From positions 121,035 to 185,034 of the forward strand of contig JADJCP010000007.1 of NCBI GenBank assembly GCA_016703155.1: a stretch of DNA of 64,000 nt, given 5' to 3'. Each line of letters begins with the position of its first letter. The first letter of the stretch is position 1. This document shows positions 37,623 to 46,565 of this stretch, piece after piece. The translations under genes were made by a program, and so were the position numbers. Below the pieces are notes generated by a model. It did not search any database and was not told the origin of the DNA. It was given only the letters and a program-made list of their open reading frames with translations. This stretch comes from Hydrogenophilales bacterium (lineage in GTDB: Bacteria > Pseudomonadota > Gammaproteobacteria > Burkholderiales > Thiobacillaceae).

Positions 37623-38981
37623 ATGACCCCGATGCCTCGCCTCTCCGCCGCCGCGATTGCCCTGTTGTCCGTTTACCCGGTGGCGGCCTCGGCTACCAAC
37701 GGCATGAATCTCGAAGGCTGGGGCGCCAAGGCCGCCGGCATGGGCGGCGCCGGTTACGGTTACGATTCCGGCAACTCGGCGATCATGAACAACCCGGCCA
37801 CACTCGGCCTGAAAACCGAGGGCAAGGCCGATCTGGGTCTGGGCCTGACCTTGCTGGCGCCGGATGTCACGTCATCGCATCCCATGGCCGGCTCGACCGA
37901 CTCGGACGGCACGGCCTACTGGATGCCGACGCTGTCCTACATCCGTCGCTCGGGGGATTTCGCTTACGGCATCGGCATGCTCGCCCAGGGCGGCATGGGC
38001 ACTGAATATGGCGTCGGCTCGAACCTGTTTGCCGGCGGCATGAGTTCGATGGGGACGCCGGTGGCGATGAGCGGCGAGGAAATCCGCTCCGAGGTCGGTT
38101 TCGGGCGCCTGATGCTGCCCCTGGTCTGGAATGCCAACACGCAACTCAGCCTCGCCGCTCAGCTCGATCTGGCCTGGGCGAGCATGGACCTGCAAATGGA
38201 CATGGACGGCCAGAGTCTCGCCGGCATGCTCGGCGCCGGCTTCGTCAGCGGCGGCCTGACGGCGATGTTGCCGCCGACGCTGGACTACGCGCGCTTCGAC
38301 TTTTCCGACGACAATGCCATGACCGGCCAGGCCAAGTCCTACGGTTGGGGTTACAAGCTGGGCGCGCATTACAAGATCAACCAACGTTTCGGCATCGGCG
38401 CCAGCTACCACGCCAAGACGCACATGGGCGACATGAAGACCGACGACGCGACCATGACCGTGGTCAGCGGCGGCATGCCGATGGCCCTGAACGGTACGCT
38501 CAAGGTGGTCGATTTCCAGTGGCCCGAAACCTACGGTATTGGGGTGTCCTGGATGCCCAGTGAGAAATGGCTTTGGGTGGCGGACATCAAGCGCATCCTC
38601 TGGTCCGACGCGATGCAGGACTTCCGCATGCAATTCTCCGCCGGGCCGGGCATGGACATCGATGTCACCATGCCGCAGAACTGGAAAGACCAGACCGTCA
38701 TCGCCGCCGGCGTCCAGTACAAGTGGAGCCCGAGCATCGCCCTGCGATTCGGTCTGAATCACGCCAGCAACCCGGTGCCAGATGCGACGCTCAATCCCCT
38801 GTTCCCGGCCACCACCGAATGGCATTACACCGCCGGTATCGGCTGGCGCGTCAATTCGGCGGATTCGGTGGCGGCCGCGCTGACCTACGTCCCCGAAGCC
38901 AGCGACACCAACCCGGTCACGGGCATCACCTCGGATCACGGCCAGTACGTCTTGCGGGTGAACTACAACCACACGTTCTGA
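37623..38981 (+). CDS. FadL/OmpP1/TodX family outer membrane protein
   Basis: Outer-membrane channel for hydrophobic compounds. A signal peptide is visible (LSAAAIALLSVYPVAASA), followed by the family N-terminus NGMNLEGWGAKAAGMGGAGYG and NSAIMNNPATLGL that forms the plug. The protein ends in aromatic NYNHTF, the signal for BAM-mediated insertion. Length is about 452 residues. ATG 37623 is preceded by CAGGAA; the longer frame to 37473 is rejected because it would place the signal peptide internally. Confidence 0.88.
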   Translation: MTPMPRLSAAAIALLSVYPVAASATNGMNLEGWGAKAAGMGGAGYGYDSGNSAIMNNPATLGLKTEGKADLGLGLTLLAPDVTSSHPMAGSTDSDGTAYWMPTLSYIRRSGDFAYGIGMLAQGGMGTEYGVGSNLFAGGMSSMGTPVAMSGEEIRSEVGFGRLMLPLVWNANTQLSLAAQLDLAWASMDLQMDMDGQSLAGMLGAGFVSGGLTAMLPPTLDYARFDFSDDNAMTGQAKSYGWGYKLGAHYKINQRFGIGASYHAKTHMGDMKTDDATMTVVSGGMPMALNGTLKVVDFQWPETYGIGVSWMPSEKWLWVADIKRILWSDAMQDFRMQFSAGPGMDIDVTMPQNWKDQTVIAAGVQYKWSPSIALRFGLNHASNPVPDATLNPLFPATTEWHYTAGIGWRVNSADSVAAALTYVPEASDTNPVTGITSDHGQYVLRVNYNHTF

Positions 38982-39118
38982 CGGCCGGTATTGGTCAGTT
39001 CGGCAGTCAGGCCTGGCCAAGGGCCGGGCCGCCACGGCTATACTCGGTGACATCCCGCCACGGGCATGAAATCGCCGCGCGGCCAACCCCATTTCCGACT
39101 CCCGCGCGTTTACTAACC

Positions 39119-39688
39119 ATGACCGACCCGCGTACCGACGAGGCACTCATGCTGGCCTACCGCGACGGCGACGCGGCGGCCTTCGATGCGCTCTACGGAC
39201 GCTGGCGCGGCCGGCTCTACCGCTACCTGGCCCATCAGGCGGCCGAGGTGGTGGACGAGTTGTTCCAGGATGTCTGGCTGCGCGTGGTCGGCGCGCGGAC
39301 GGGCTACGAGGTCACGGCCAGGTTTTCGACCTGGCTGTTCCGCATCGCCCACAACCGGCTCATGGACCACTACCGGGCGCGCGGCCGTTCCCTCGTCGAC
39401 CTGGCCGACGACCCCGAGGACAACCCGATCGGGCGCCAGGCCGCCCCGGAATGGGACACCCCGCCGGCCATGCTGGAACGGCGCGAGGCGGCACGCCACA
39501 TCTTGGTCTGCCTGGCTGCCTTGCCCCCGACGCAGCAGGAAGTCTTCCTGATGGCCGAGGAAAGCGGCATGAGCCTGGACGAGATCGCCCGCGCCAGCGG
39601 CGTCGGCCGGGAAACCGCCAAGAGCCGGCTGCGCTACGCCCTGGACCGGCTGCGCCGCTGCCTGGCCGGATTACGAGGAACGGAGTGA
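39119..39688 (+). CDS. ECF-type RNA polymerase sigma factor
   Basis: Sigma-70 family, group 4. Region 2 is seen as ELFQDVWLRVVGARTGYE and FSTWLFRIAHNRLMDHYR. Region 4 is LPPTQQEVFLMAEESGMS with the helix-turn-helix LDEIARASGVGRETAKSRL. Length is 189 residues. The next gene, 4 bases downstream, encodes a single-TM protein and is the probable anti-sigma factor. Confidence 0.9.
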   Translation: MTDPRTDEALMLAYRDGDAAAFDALYGRWRGRLYRYLAHQAAEVVDELFQDVWLRVVGARTGYEVTARFSTWLFRIAHNRLMDHYRARGRSLVDLADDPEDNPIGRQAAPEWDTPPAMLERREAARHILVCLAALPPTQQEVFLMAEESGMSLDEIARASGVGRETAKSRLRYALDRLRRCLAGLRGTE

Positions 39689-39692
39689 AGCC

Positions 39693-40492
39693 ATGGAACA
39701 TCGCGACCCGAACCTGAGCCAAGCCTACCGGGACGCCCCGCATCCGGAGCCGTCGTCCGCCCTGGACGCCCGCATCCTCAACGCCGCCCGACAGGCCGTG
39801 GCCAAGCCCGCCGTGCGCCGCCGGCCGACTTGGTTCGCCTGGGCTATTCCGTTCTCCAGCGTCGCCGTGCTGGTGCTGGGTGTCACCCTGTTGCTCGATA
39901 TGCAACAGCGGGCGCCCGAGGTGCTGGAATCGCCCACGGCGCCGCCGCCTGACATCCGCCTGAACATCCCCCGAAGCTCCGCCTGTCAGGTAGTGAAACC
40001 CGCCCCGGTAGAGATACCCGCCGAGCCCGGCGAGTCGCCACGGCGCACCACAAGTCAGTCGAACCGCGCCGCCCGTGGCTGGCCCTACGCACCCGGCCCG
40101 GGAGGTACCGCTGCGGCCAAGCTCGCCTGCAAGCTCCTCGGCGAACCCGGGCGCAGTGGCTATGCCGGCTCCAGTTCCCCAACCCTTCCGGCCCAACCCG
40201 GCGACCGAGGCCACCCCGGACGCCCACCCAGGCCGAGGCCGATGCCATGAGCCCGCCACCGCCCGCCAGGGCTGACGAGCGAGCCGGCGCGTCTGCGCTG
40301 GGCAACTCGATTGAAATGCGCAAGGCCGCTCAGCCAGTCGCGGATGGACCGGAACGCCTGGTCGAAACGATCCGCCACCTGATCCGCGAGGGCCGCCTGG
40401 ATCAGGCGCGGGTGACGTTGGAAAAGCTACGCCAGGCGTATCCAGGATTCGACGTGCCGGAGAACTTGAAGGACGCCAGCTTCCCGCAGTAA
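39693..40492 (+). pseudogene. Probable anti-sigma factor (single TM), frame broken
   Basis: The first 90 residues are a cytoplasmic helix region (ALDARILNAARQAV) and one TM helix (SSVAVLVLGVTLLLDM), as in anti-sigma partners of ECF factors. After about 39960 the frame turns into low-complexity sequence. A Pro/Ala-rich linker then reads best in another frame, and a conserved C-terminal helix (LIREGRLDQARVTLEKL, then AYPGFDVPENL) in a third, ending at 40492. Two small indels between about 39960 and 40240 would restore one gene. It is inferred to hold the upstream sigma factor inactive. Confidence 0.6.
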
Positions 40493-40592
40493 TGTGCGTT
40501 GGTCCGATCAATCTGTCCAGATGGATCTTTAACCCCTTTTCGGTCGCCCCGTCGTTTAAGCGTATGTCCTTCACAACCCCAAGGAGTACATC

Positions 40593-41379
40593 ATGCTTGC
40601 ACGGCTTTTCCTTCTGACCTTCGGCCTGCTGGCCGCCAGCCTATCCGCCCAGGCGGGGCGTCTGGTGGAGCTGGAGGTGGTCAACCGATCCACGGGCGAG
40701 ACCCTGGATAGCCATTCCTATCGCGGCGAGCGCTATGTCGCCGGTAATCCGGGCGACCGTTATTCGCTGCGCCTGGTCAACCACACGGGCCAGCGCGTGC
40801 TGGTGGTGCTGTCCGGTGGACGGGGTCAACGTGGTCAGCGGCGAGACCGCCGCGCCGGACCAGTCCGGTTATGTGCTCGGGCCTTGGGAGCGTGCCGAGA
40901 TCGCCGGTTGGCGCAAGAGCCAGCAGGATATCGCCCAGTTTTATTTCACTGCCCTGCCGGATACCTACGCGGCGCGCACGGGCCGGCCGGACAACGTCGG
41001 CGTGATCGGCGCGGCGGTGTTCCGCGAGCGGGTCCAGCCGCCGCCGCCGCCTATTCTGAGTTTTCCGGCGCCGAGCGCGATGTCTGAGAACCGGGTGGGC
41101 GCCGCCGAGGCTCAATCGGCGGATCGCGCCGCCGGCATGGCCATGGCCAAGAAGTCGGAACGTCTGGGCACCGGCCACGGCGAGCGTGAATACTCACCGA
41201 TTCGCTATACCGAGTTCGAGCGAGCCAGCGTTTCGCCCGCCGAGGTGATCAGCGTACGCTATGACAGCCGGCCCAATCTGATGGCCCGGGGCGTCATTGC
41301 CAAGCCGCGCCCAACCCGTCCGTACTGGCCCGAGCCGCAACCCTTCCCGGGGCCGTTCGTGCCCGATCCTCAGGTCTGA
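40593..41379 (+). pseudogene. Secreted hypothetical protein, one frameshift
   Basis: Signal peptide MLARLFLLTFGLLAASLSAQA, then a beta-rich domain (RLVELEVVNRSTGE, YSLRLVNHTGQRVLVVLS) and, after a one-base gain near 40818-40826, VDGVNVVSGETAAPDQSGYVL in the next frame. A Pro-rich C-terminus follows. The second frame ends at 41379. The function is unknown; a periplasmic or cell-surface location is likely. ATG 40593 has AAGGAG seven bases upstream. It may belong to the sigma-factor unit. Confidence 0.65.
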
Positions 41380-41425
41380 GCAGAAATCAGAGGGTACGTC
41401 GCCGCACGCGCTGGCGTGGGGCGAT

Positions 41426-42943
41426 TTAAAGACCGAACAGGTTGGCGGCCACCAGCACGGCCAGGAGTGCGGCGATGGCCGCCAGCCAGCGGTTGCGGGT
41501 CTGCTGCTGACGCAGCATCAGCGTCAGGCCGTCCTCCAGCTTGTTCAGCCGGTCGTCGCGCATGGCCTGATGCGCCAGGCGCGGCAACTGCGGCAGCACC
41601 GTGCCCCAGTACGGAATCTCTTCCTTGAAGGTGCGCAGCCAGCCGCGCCAGCCGATCTGCTCGTTCATCCAGCGTTCCAGGAAGGGTTTGGCGGTCGACC
41701 AGAGATCGAGGTCGGGGTCGAGTTGCCGGCCCAGGCCTTCGATGTTGAGCAGGGTTTTTTGCAGCATCACCAGTTGCGGCTGGATTTCCATGCCGAAGCG
41801 GTGCGAGGTCTGGAACAGGCGCAACAGCACCTTGCCGAAGGCGATCTCCTTCAGCGGCCGGTCGAATACCGGCTCGCAGACGGCGCGGATCGCCGCCTCG
41901 AATTCATCGACGCGGGTTTCGCGGGGCACCCAGCCGGCATTCCAGTGGGCCTGGGCGACCTTCTTGTAATCGCGCTGGAAAAAGGCCAGGAAATTCTGCG
42001 CCAAGTAGTTCTTGTCGACGTCGTTGAGCGTGCCCATGATGCCGAAATCGAGGGCGACATACTTGCCGCCCGGCTGCACCAGGACGTTGCCGGGGTGCAT
42101 GTCGGCATGGAAATAGCCGTCACGGAACACCTGGGTAAAGAAGATCTCGACGCCGGCGCGCGCCAGTTTCTTCATGTCGACGCCCTGGGCGCGCAGGTTG
42201 TCGACGCGCGACATGGGCATGCCGTCCATCCAGCTCATCACCATGACTTCGGAGGTGCAATAGTCCCAGTAGACCTCGGGCACGGCGAGCACCGGCGAGT
42301 TCTCGAAATTGCGCCGCAGTTGCGAGCAGTTGGCGGCTTCGCGGATCAGGTCGAGTTCGTCGTCCAGATGTTTGGCGAACTCGGCGACGACTTCCTTCGG
42401 TTTCAGGCGCTTGCCGTCCGACCAGAGCGTTTCCAGCAGGCCGGCCAGGGTGTAGAGCAGCGCGACATCGCTGTCGATCACCGGGGCGATGCCCGGGCGC
42501 AGCACCTTCACCGCCACCGCCTCGCCGCTGGTCAGGGTGGCGCGGTGCACCTGGGCGATGGAGGCCGAGGCCACCGGCGTCGGGTCGAAAACCGCGAAGA
42601 CGTCATGGGCGTCGCGGCCATAGGCGCGGTGCAGCACCGCCAGCGCTTGGTCCGAAGGGAAGGGCGGCACGCGATCCTGCAACTTGGCCAGTTCGTCGGC
42701 GAGATCCAGGGGCAGAAGGTCGCGGCGGGTCGACAACACCTGGCCGAACTTGACGAAGATCGGCCCGAGCGATTCCAGGGCCAAACGCAGGCGTACGGCG
42801 CGTGGCGCCTTCAGCGGCCGCCAGAAAAAAAGCAGATTGACCAGCCAGCGCAGCAGTTTGATGCGCTCATGTCCCAGGAAGAATTCATCCAGGCCGTAAC
42901 GAGCGCCGGTATAGAGGATGCGCACCAGCCGGAACAGGCGCAT
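41426..42943 (-). CDS. ubiB: Ubiquinone biosynthesis ATPase/kinase-like protein UbiB
   Basis: Atypical protein-kinase-like ATPase needed for ubiquinone synthesis. The family marks are all here: FVKFGQVLSTRRDLLP, the alanine-rich loop VASASIAQVHRA, DMHPGNVLV, and DFGIMG. Two C-terminal TM helices (RNRWLAAIAALLAVLVAANLFG forms the last) anchor it. It overlaps the ubiJ stop by one base (TGATG). ubiE is not next to ubiJ here. Confidence 0.95.
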   Translation of the reverse strand: MRLFRLVRILYTGARYGLDEFFLGHERIKLLRWLVNLLFFWRPLKAPRAVRLRLALESLGPIFVKFGQVLSTRRDLLPLDLADELAKLQDRVPPFPSDQALAVLHRAYGRDAHDVFAVFDPTPVASASIAQVHRATLTSGEAVAVKVLRPGIAPVIDSDVALLYTLAGLLETLWSDGKRLKPKEVVAEFAKHLDDELDLIREAANCSQLRRNFENSPVLAVPEVYWDYCTSEVMVMSWMDGMPMSRVDNLRAQGVDMKKLARAGVEIFFTQVFRDGYFHADMHPGNVLVQPGGKYVALDFGIMGTLNDVDKNYLAQNFLAFFQRDYKKVAQAHWNAGWVPRETRVDEFEAAIRAVCEPVFDRPLKEIAFGKVLLRLFQTSHRFGMEIQPQLVMLQKTLLNIEGLGRQLDPDLDLWSTAKPFLERWMNEQIGWRGWLRTFKEEIPYWGTVLPQLPRLAHQAMRDDRLNKLEDGLTLMLRQQQTRNRWLAAIAALLAVLVAANLFGL

Positions 42944-43521
42944 CAGTCGATCCGCCGGGCTTCGAGCAGGGCCAGCCGGGCCTCCACCCGGGCGACATCG
43001 TCGCGCAGCGTATCGACCTCGGCGACGAAGCGATCCACCGCCGGCCGCGAAGCCAGCATGTTCGCTTCATGCACACCATATTCCGCCAGCGACCGGCCGA
43101 TGGCCTCATGCGCCTTCTCGCGCCAGGCGCCGAAGCCGGCGATGGCCTGATCGGCGCGCGCGGCGGCGATATCGCCGACCACCGGACGCAAGGCCAGCGC
43201 CCAATCGAAACCGTCAAGAGCCGTGGAAATGTCGGCGGCCAGCAAGCCGTCGCCATGCACCCCCGCGCCTTTCAAGGCGGTCCGGTCGCCCAGGACCAGG
43301 CGCATCAGGAGATCCGCCGACAGACGGATTGTGGTGTCGGGCACGATGTCGGCCGCCGCCGGACTCAATAAGCCGCCTTCGGCGAGGCTGAAACTCAGCC
43401 CGCCCAGCGGCAGATCGATGCGCGCGGTCTTGCCGGCATGACCGGCGAGGCGGGCGCGGGCGCCGGGTTGGGTATCGAGCAAACGGTTGAGCAGGGAAAG
43501 AAAAGTGGCTTCGGCAAACAT
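42943..43521 (-). CDS. ubiJ: Ubiquinone biosynthesis accessory factor UbiJ
   Basis: SCP2-domain protein that holds lipid intermediates in the Ubi complex. N-terminal SCP2-like part (LPLGGLSFSLAEGGLL, RLSADLLMRLVLGD) and a C-terminal helical coiled coil (VDTLRDDVARVEARLALLEA), as usual for UbiJ. Length is 192 residues. It is translationally coupled to ubiB. Confidence 0.88.
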   Translation of the reverse strand: MFAEATFLSLLNRLLDTQPGARARLAGHAGKTARIDLPLGGLSFSLAEGGLLSPAAADIVPDTTIRLSADLLMRLVLGDRTALKGAGVHGDGLLAADISTALDGFDWALALRPVVGDIAAARADQAIAGFGAWREKAHEAIGRSLAEYGVHEANMLASRPAVDRFVAEVDTLRDDVARVEARLALLEARRID

Positions 43522-43639
43522 GGGACGAATTGTATTGCATTGGCTCTGGCCGTGCCCGCCGGGGTAGGATTAAGGCGAGGCGCTCCAGGACCGAGAGGTG
43601 GCTAAGGACATGATGGAGCGATTCCCGGATAATTCCCGC

Positions 43640-44719
43640 ATGAACGTCCACGGCCACCCTACACGTACCATCGCCCCGCTGCCCGACCTGAGCGGCGTAT
43701 CGATCATCGACCAGACGCGCCTGCCGTTTCACTACGAGCGGGTCACGCTGCATGCCCTGGCGGATGCCGCCGAGGCGATCTCGGTAATGCGCGTGCGCGG
43801 CGCGCCGCTGATCGGCGCGACGGCGGCCTATGGCGTGGCACTGGCCTTGAATGAGGGCATTGAGCTTGACCGGGCCTGTACCCTTCTCGCAGCGACCCGA
43901 CCGACAGCGGTAAATCTGGCCTGGGCCCTGGCGCGCATGAAGTCAGCGCTTGCTCACCTGAAAACCAGCGAGCAGCGTGGCGCGGCCTGGGCCGAGGCGG
44001 CGGCGATCTGCGACGAGGATGTCGCGCTGAACCGCGCCCTCGGGGAGCATGGCGCCGGTCTGATCCGCGTCATTGCGGAAATGAAACCCGGGCCGGTGAA
44101 TATCCTGACCCACTGCAACGCCGGCTGGCTCGCCGCCGTCGACTGGGGCACGGCCATCGCGCCGATCTACGCCGCGCACGCTGCCGGCATCCCGCTGCAC
44201 GTCTGGGTGGACGAGACCCGGCCGCGCAACCAGGGCGCCAGCCTCACCGCCTGGGAGCTGAAACAGCACGGCGTGCCTTATACGGTCATCGCCGACAACG
44301 CCGGTGGCCATTTGATGCAGCGCGGCCAAGTGGACCTGTGCATCGTCGGCACCGACCGCACCGCCGCCAACGGCGATGTCGCCAACAAGATCGGTACCTA
44401 TCTCAAGGCCCTGGCGGCGCACGACAACGGCGTGCCGTTCTATGTCGCCCTGCCTGGCCCGACCATCGACTGGACCCTGGATTCGGGTGCCGCCATCCCC
44501 ATCGAGGAACGGCGCGGCGACGAGGTCAGTCATGTCTTCGGCGAAACCGAGGCCGGCGAGGTGCTGCGGGTGCGTCTGACGCCCGAGGGCTCGGCCTGCG
44601 CCAACCCGGCCTTCGATGTCACGCCGGCTCGTCTGGTCAGCGGCCTGATCACCGAGCGTGGCATCTGCCCGGCGAGCCGCGCTGGGCTGCTGGGCCTGTA
44701 TCCCGAACGGCACTCATGA
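43640..44719 (+). CDS. mtnA: S-methyl-5-thioribose-1-phosphate isomerase
   Basis: Methionine salvage enzyme converting methylthioribose-1-P to methylthioribulose-1-P. Substrate and catalytic motifs are present: RGAPLIGATAAYG, the catalytic Cys in LTHCNAGWLA and the catalytic Asp in GTDRTAANGDVANKIGTY. ATG 43640 (MNVHGHPTRTIAPLPDLS) is chosen; in-frame ATGs at 43610 and 43613 and an earlier start at 43598 are possible. The stop overlaps hda (ATGA). No other mtn gene is in view. Confidence 0.94.
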   Translation: MNVHGHPTRTIAPLPDLSGVSIIDQTRLPFHYERVTLHALADAAEAISVMRVRGAPLIGATAAYGVALALNEGIELDRACTLLAATRPTAVNLAWALARMKSALAHLKTSEQRGAAWAEAAAICDEDVALNRALGEHGAGLIRVIAEMKPGPVNILTHCNAGWLAAVDWGTAIAPIYAAHAAGIPLHVWVDETRPRNQGASLTAWELKQHGVPYTVIADNAGGHLMQRGQVDLCIVGTDRTAANGDVANKIGTYLKALAAHDNGVPFYVALPGPTIDWTLDSGAAIPIEERRGDEVSHVFGETEAGEVLRVRLTPEGSACANPAFDVTPARLVSGLITERGICPASRAGLLGLYPERHS

Positions 44720-45384
44720 CGCCGCGCCAGCTCATCCTCAACATCCAGCCCGAGGCCGAGCCGCGCTTCGATAATTTTCTGCCGGGCGACAATCTGGAAT
44801 TGCTGCTTGCCCTGGATACGCTGGCGCGCGCTGAGTTGCAGGAATTCGTGGTCTACATATGGGGGGCGCCGGGCAGTGGCCGCAGCCACCTGCTGCATGC
44901 CACGCATGCCCAGGCGCACGGCTTGGCCCGGTTCTGCACCAAGGGCATCGATCTGCCCGAGGAGATGCCGCGTTTGCTGGTGGTCGACGATGTCGACGCG
45001 CTCGATGCCGAGGCCCAGATACGCCTGTTCGATCTGATCAATCAGGCGCGCGACGGTGCCGGGACGGTGCTGGCCGCCGGGCCCTGCGCACCGGCACAAC
45101 TCGGTCTGCGCGAAGACCTGGCGACACGCCTGGCCTGGGGCCTGGTGTTCGGCCTGCGGCCACTCAACGAGGCCGACCGCGCCACGGCGATCAAGGAACG
45201 TGCCGCCGCGCGTGGCCTGGCCTTGCCCGACGAAGTGGCGCGTTACCTGCTGACTTATGGCCGGCGTGACCTGCCTTCTCTGCTGGCGACGGTGGATGCA
45301 CTGGATACCTACTCCATGAGCTTGAAACGCCCGGTCACGCTGGCGTTGGTGCGCGAAGTTCTGAGTGACAAAGTGACAAAGTGA
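44716..45384 (+). CDS. hda: DnaA regulatory inactivator Hda-like protein
   Basis: AAA+ relative of DnaA that, with the sliding clamp, promotes hydrolysis of DnaA-ATP. The N-terminal clamp-binding region (RQLILNI) and a DnaA-like core (WGAPGSGRSHLLHA, RLLVVDDVDAL) are seen. Length of 222 residues is normal for Hda, which lacks the DNA-binding domain of DnaA. It overlaps mtnA by four bases, an unusual operon partner. Confidence 0.88.
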   Translation: MTPRQLILNIQPEAEPRFDNFLPGDNLELLLALDTLARAELQEFVVYIWGAPGSGRSHLLHATHAQAHGLARFCTKGIDLPEEMPRLLVVDDVDALDAEAQIRLFDLINQARDGAGTVLAAGPCAPAQLGLREDLATRLAWGLVFGLRPLNEADRATAIKERAAARGLALPDEVARYLLTYGRRDLPSLLATVDALDTYSMSLKRPVTLALVREVLSDKVTK

Positions 45385-45411
45385 CGTGTGCTTTGAGCTG
45401 CGCTTTGTCAC
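45365..45411 (+). repeat. Direct and inverted GTGACAAAG repeats at the hda 3' end
   Basis: GTGACAAAG occurs twice in tandem (45365-45373, 45373-45381) and its reverse complement CTTTGTCAC at 45403-45411, allowing a 9-bp stem across the hda stop codon. No T tract follows, so it is a weak terminator candidate. Confidence 0.4.
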
Positions 45412-45441
45412 GTTGTCACCCGTCGCGCTGCCACTGAATCC

Positions 45442-46527
45442 ATGCGTCTATACGCCGCCATCAGCCACCACGGCTTCGGCCACCTCGCCCAGACCGCGCC
45501 GGTACTGAATGCCCTGGCTGGCGCCGCATCGGACATGGAGTTCATCGTTCGTTCGGCGCTGCCCGAGTCCGTCGTCGCGCGCCGGGTGTCGGTACCGTTC
45601 AGCCACATCGACGCGCCGGCCGACTGCAACTTCGTCATGCGGGATGCGCTGCGCGTCGATCTGTCGGCGAGCCTGGCGGCCTACCACGCGTTCCACGCGG
45701 CCTGGTCGGCGCGAGTCGAGGCTGAAGCGGAAGCCTTGGTGCATCTGGGCGTGGGCCTGGTGTTCAGCGATGTCGGCTATCTGCCGCTGGCGGCGGCGCA
45801 GCGTGCCGGCATACCCAGCGTTGCCATGTGCTCGCTCAACTGGGCGGATATCTTCGCACATTACCTGGAGGAGCAGCCCGGCGCGGCGCCGATGCTTGCC
45901 GCCATGCGCGCGGCCTATGCCGGCGCCGACGCCTTCCTGCGCCCCGAGCCGGCCATGCCCATGCGCGACCTCGCCAATGCCGTCGCCATCCCGCCCATTG
46001 CCGTGGTGCGGCGCTCCCGGCGCGCCGAGCTTGCCGCGCGTCTGCACCTGAAGCCGACCGACAAACTGGTTCTGGTCGGCCTCGGTGGCATCCCGCATCG
46101 CTTGCCGGTGGCGTCCTGGCCGGAGATGCCCGGCATCGTCTGGCTGTTGCCCGACGAGTGGCAGGTCGAGCATCCGGCCATGTTTGGCTTTGCCGCCACC
46201 GGCATGGTGTACGCCGATCTGCTCGCCTCGGTCGATGCCTTGGTAACCAAACCCGGTTACGGCAGTTTCGTCGAGGCGACGTGCGCCGGGGTGCCCGTAC
46301 TCACGCTGCCGCGTGAGGATTGGCCGGAGACGCCCTATCTGTTGGAATGGCTGCAAACACATGGCAACGCCTTGGAAATCGAAGAGGTGCGCGTGCTGTC
46401 GGGGAATCTGCGCGATGCGCTGGAAACGCTTTGGGCGATGCCGGTGCGCGCAGCGGTATCGGCCGATGGCGCCGAGGTGGCTGCCAGACTCATCCTTGAA
46501 CTTGGCTGGGGATCAGGCATCCAGTGA
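45442..46527 (+). CDS. GT-B fold glycosyltransferase-like protein (MurG/GT28-like)
   Basis: A 361-residue protein with the N-terminal loop SHHGFGHLAQTAPVLNAL and the C-terminal donor-binding pattern KPGYGSFVEATCAGVPVLTL. Both occur in GT28/GT1-type enzymes and in related proteins of unknown substrate. No TM helix or signal peptide is seen. It follows hda by 57 bases. Sugar and acceptor are not predictable. Confidence 0.75.
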   Translation: MRLYAAISHHGFGHLAQTAPVLNALAGAASDMEFIVRSALPESVVARRVSVPFSHIDAPADCNFVMRDALRVDLSASLAAYHAFHAAWSARVEAEAEALVHLGVGLVFSDVGYLPLAAAQRAGIPSVAMCSLNWADIFAHYLEEQPGAAPMLAAMRAAYAGADAFLRPEPAMPMRDLANAVAIPPIAVVRRSRRAELAARLHLKPTDKLVLVGLGGIPHRLPVASWPEMPGIVWLLPDEWQVEHPAMFGFAATGMVYADLLASVDALVTKPGYGSFVEATCAGVPVLTLPREDWPETPYLLEWLQTHGNALEIEEVRVLSGNLRDALETLWAMPVRAAVSADGAEVAARLILELGWGSGIQ

Positions 46528-46565
46528 TCCTGCTTTCGTTGCGCCCAAAGGCACGGCACGGCGAA

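Noticed and set aside
41297..43150. 617-codon plus-strand frame opposite ubiB-ubiJ
   Set aside because: His/Gln-rich antisense shadow; ubiB and ubiJ carry all family motifs.
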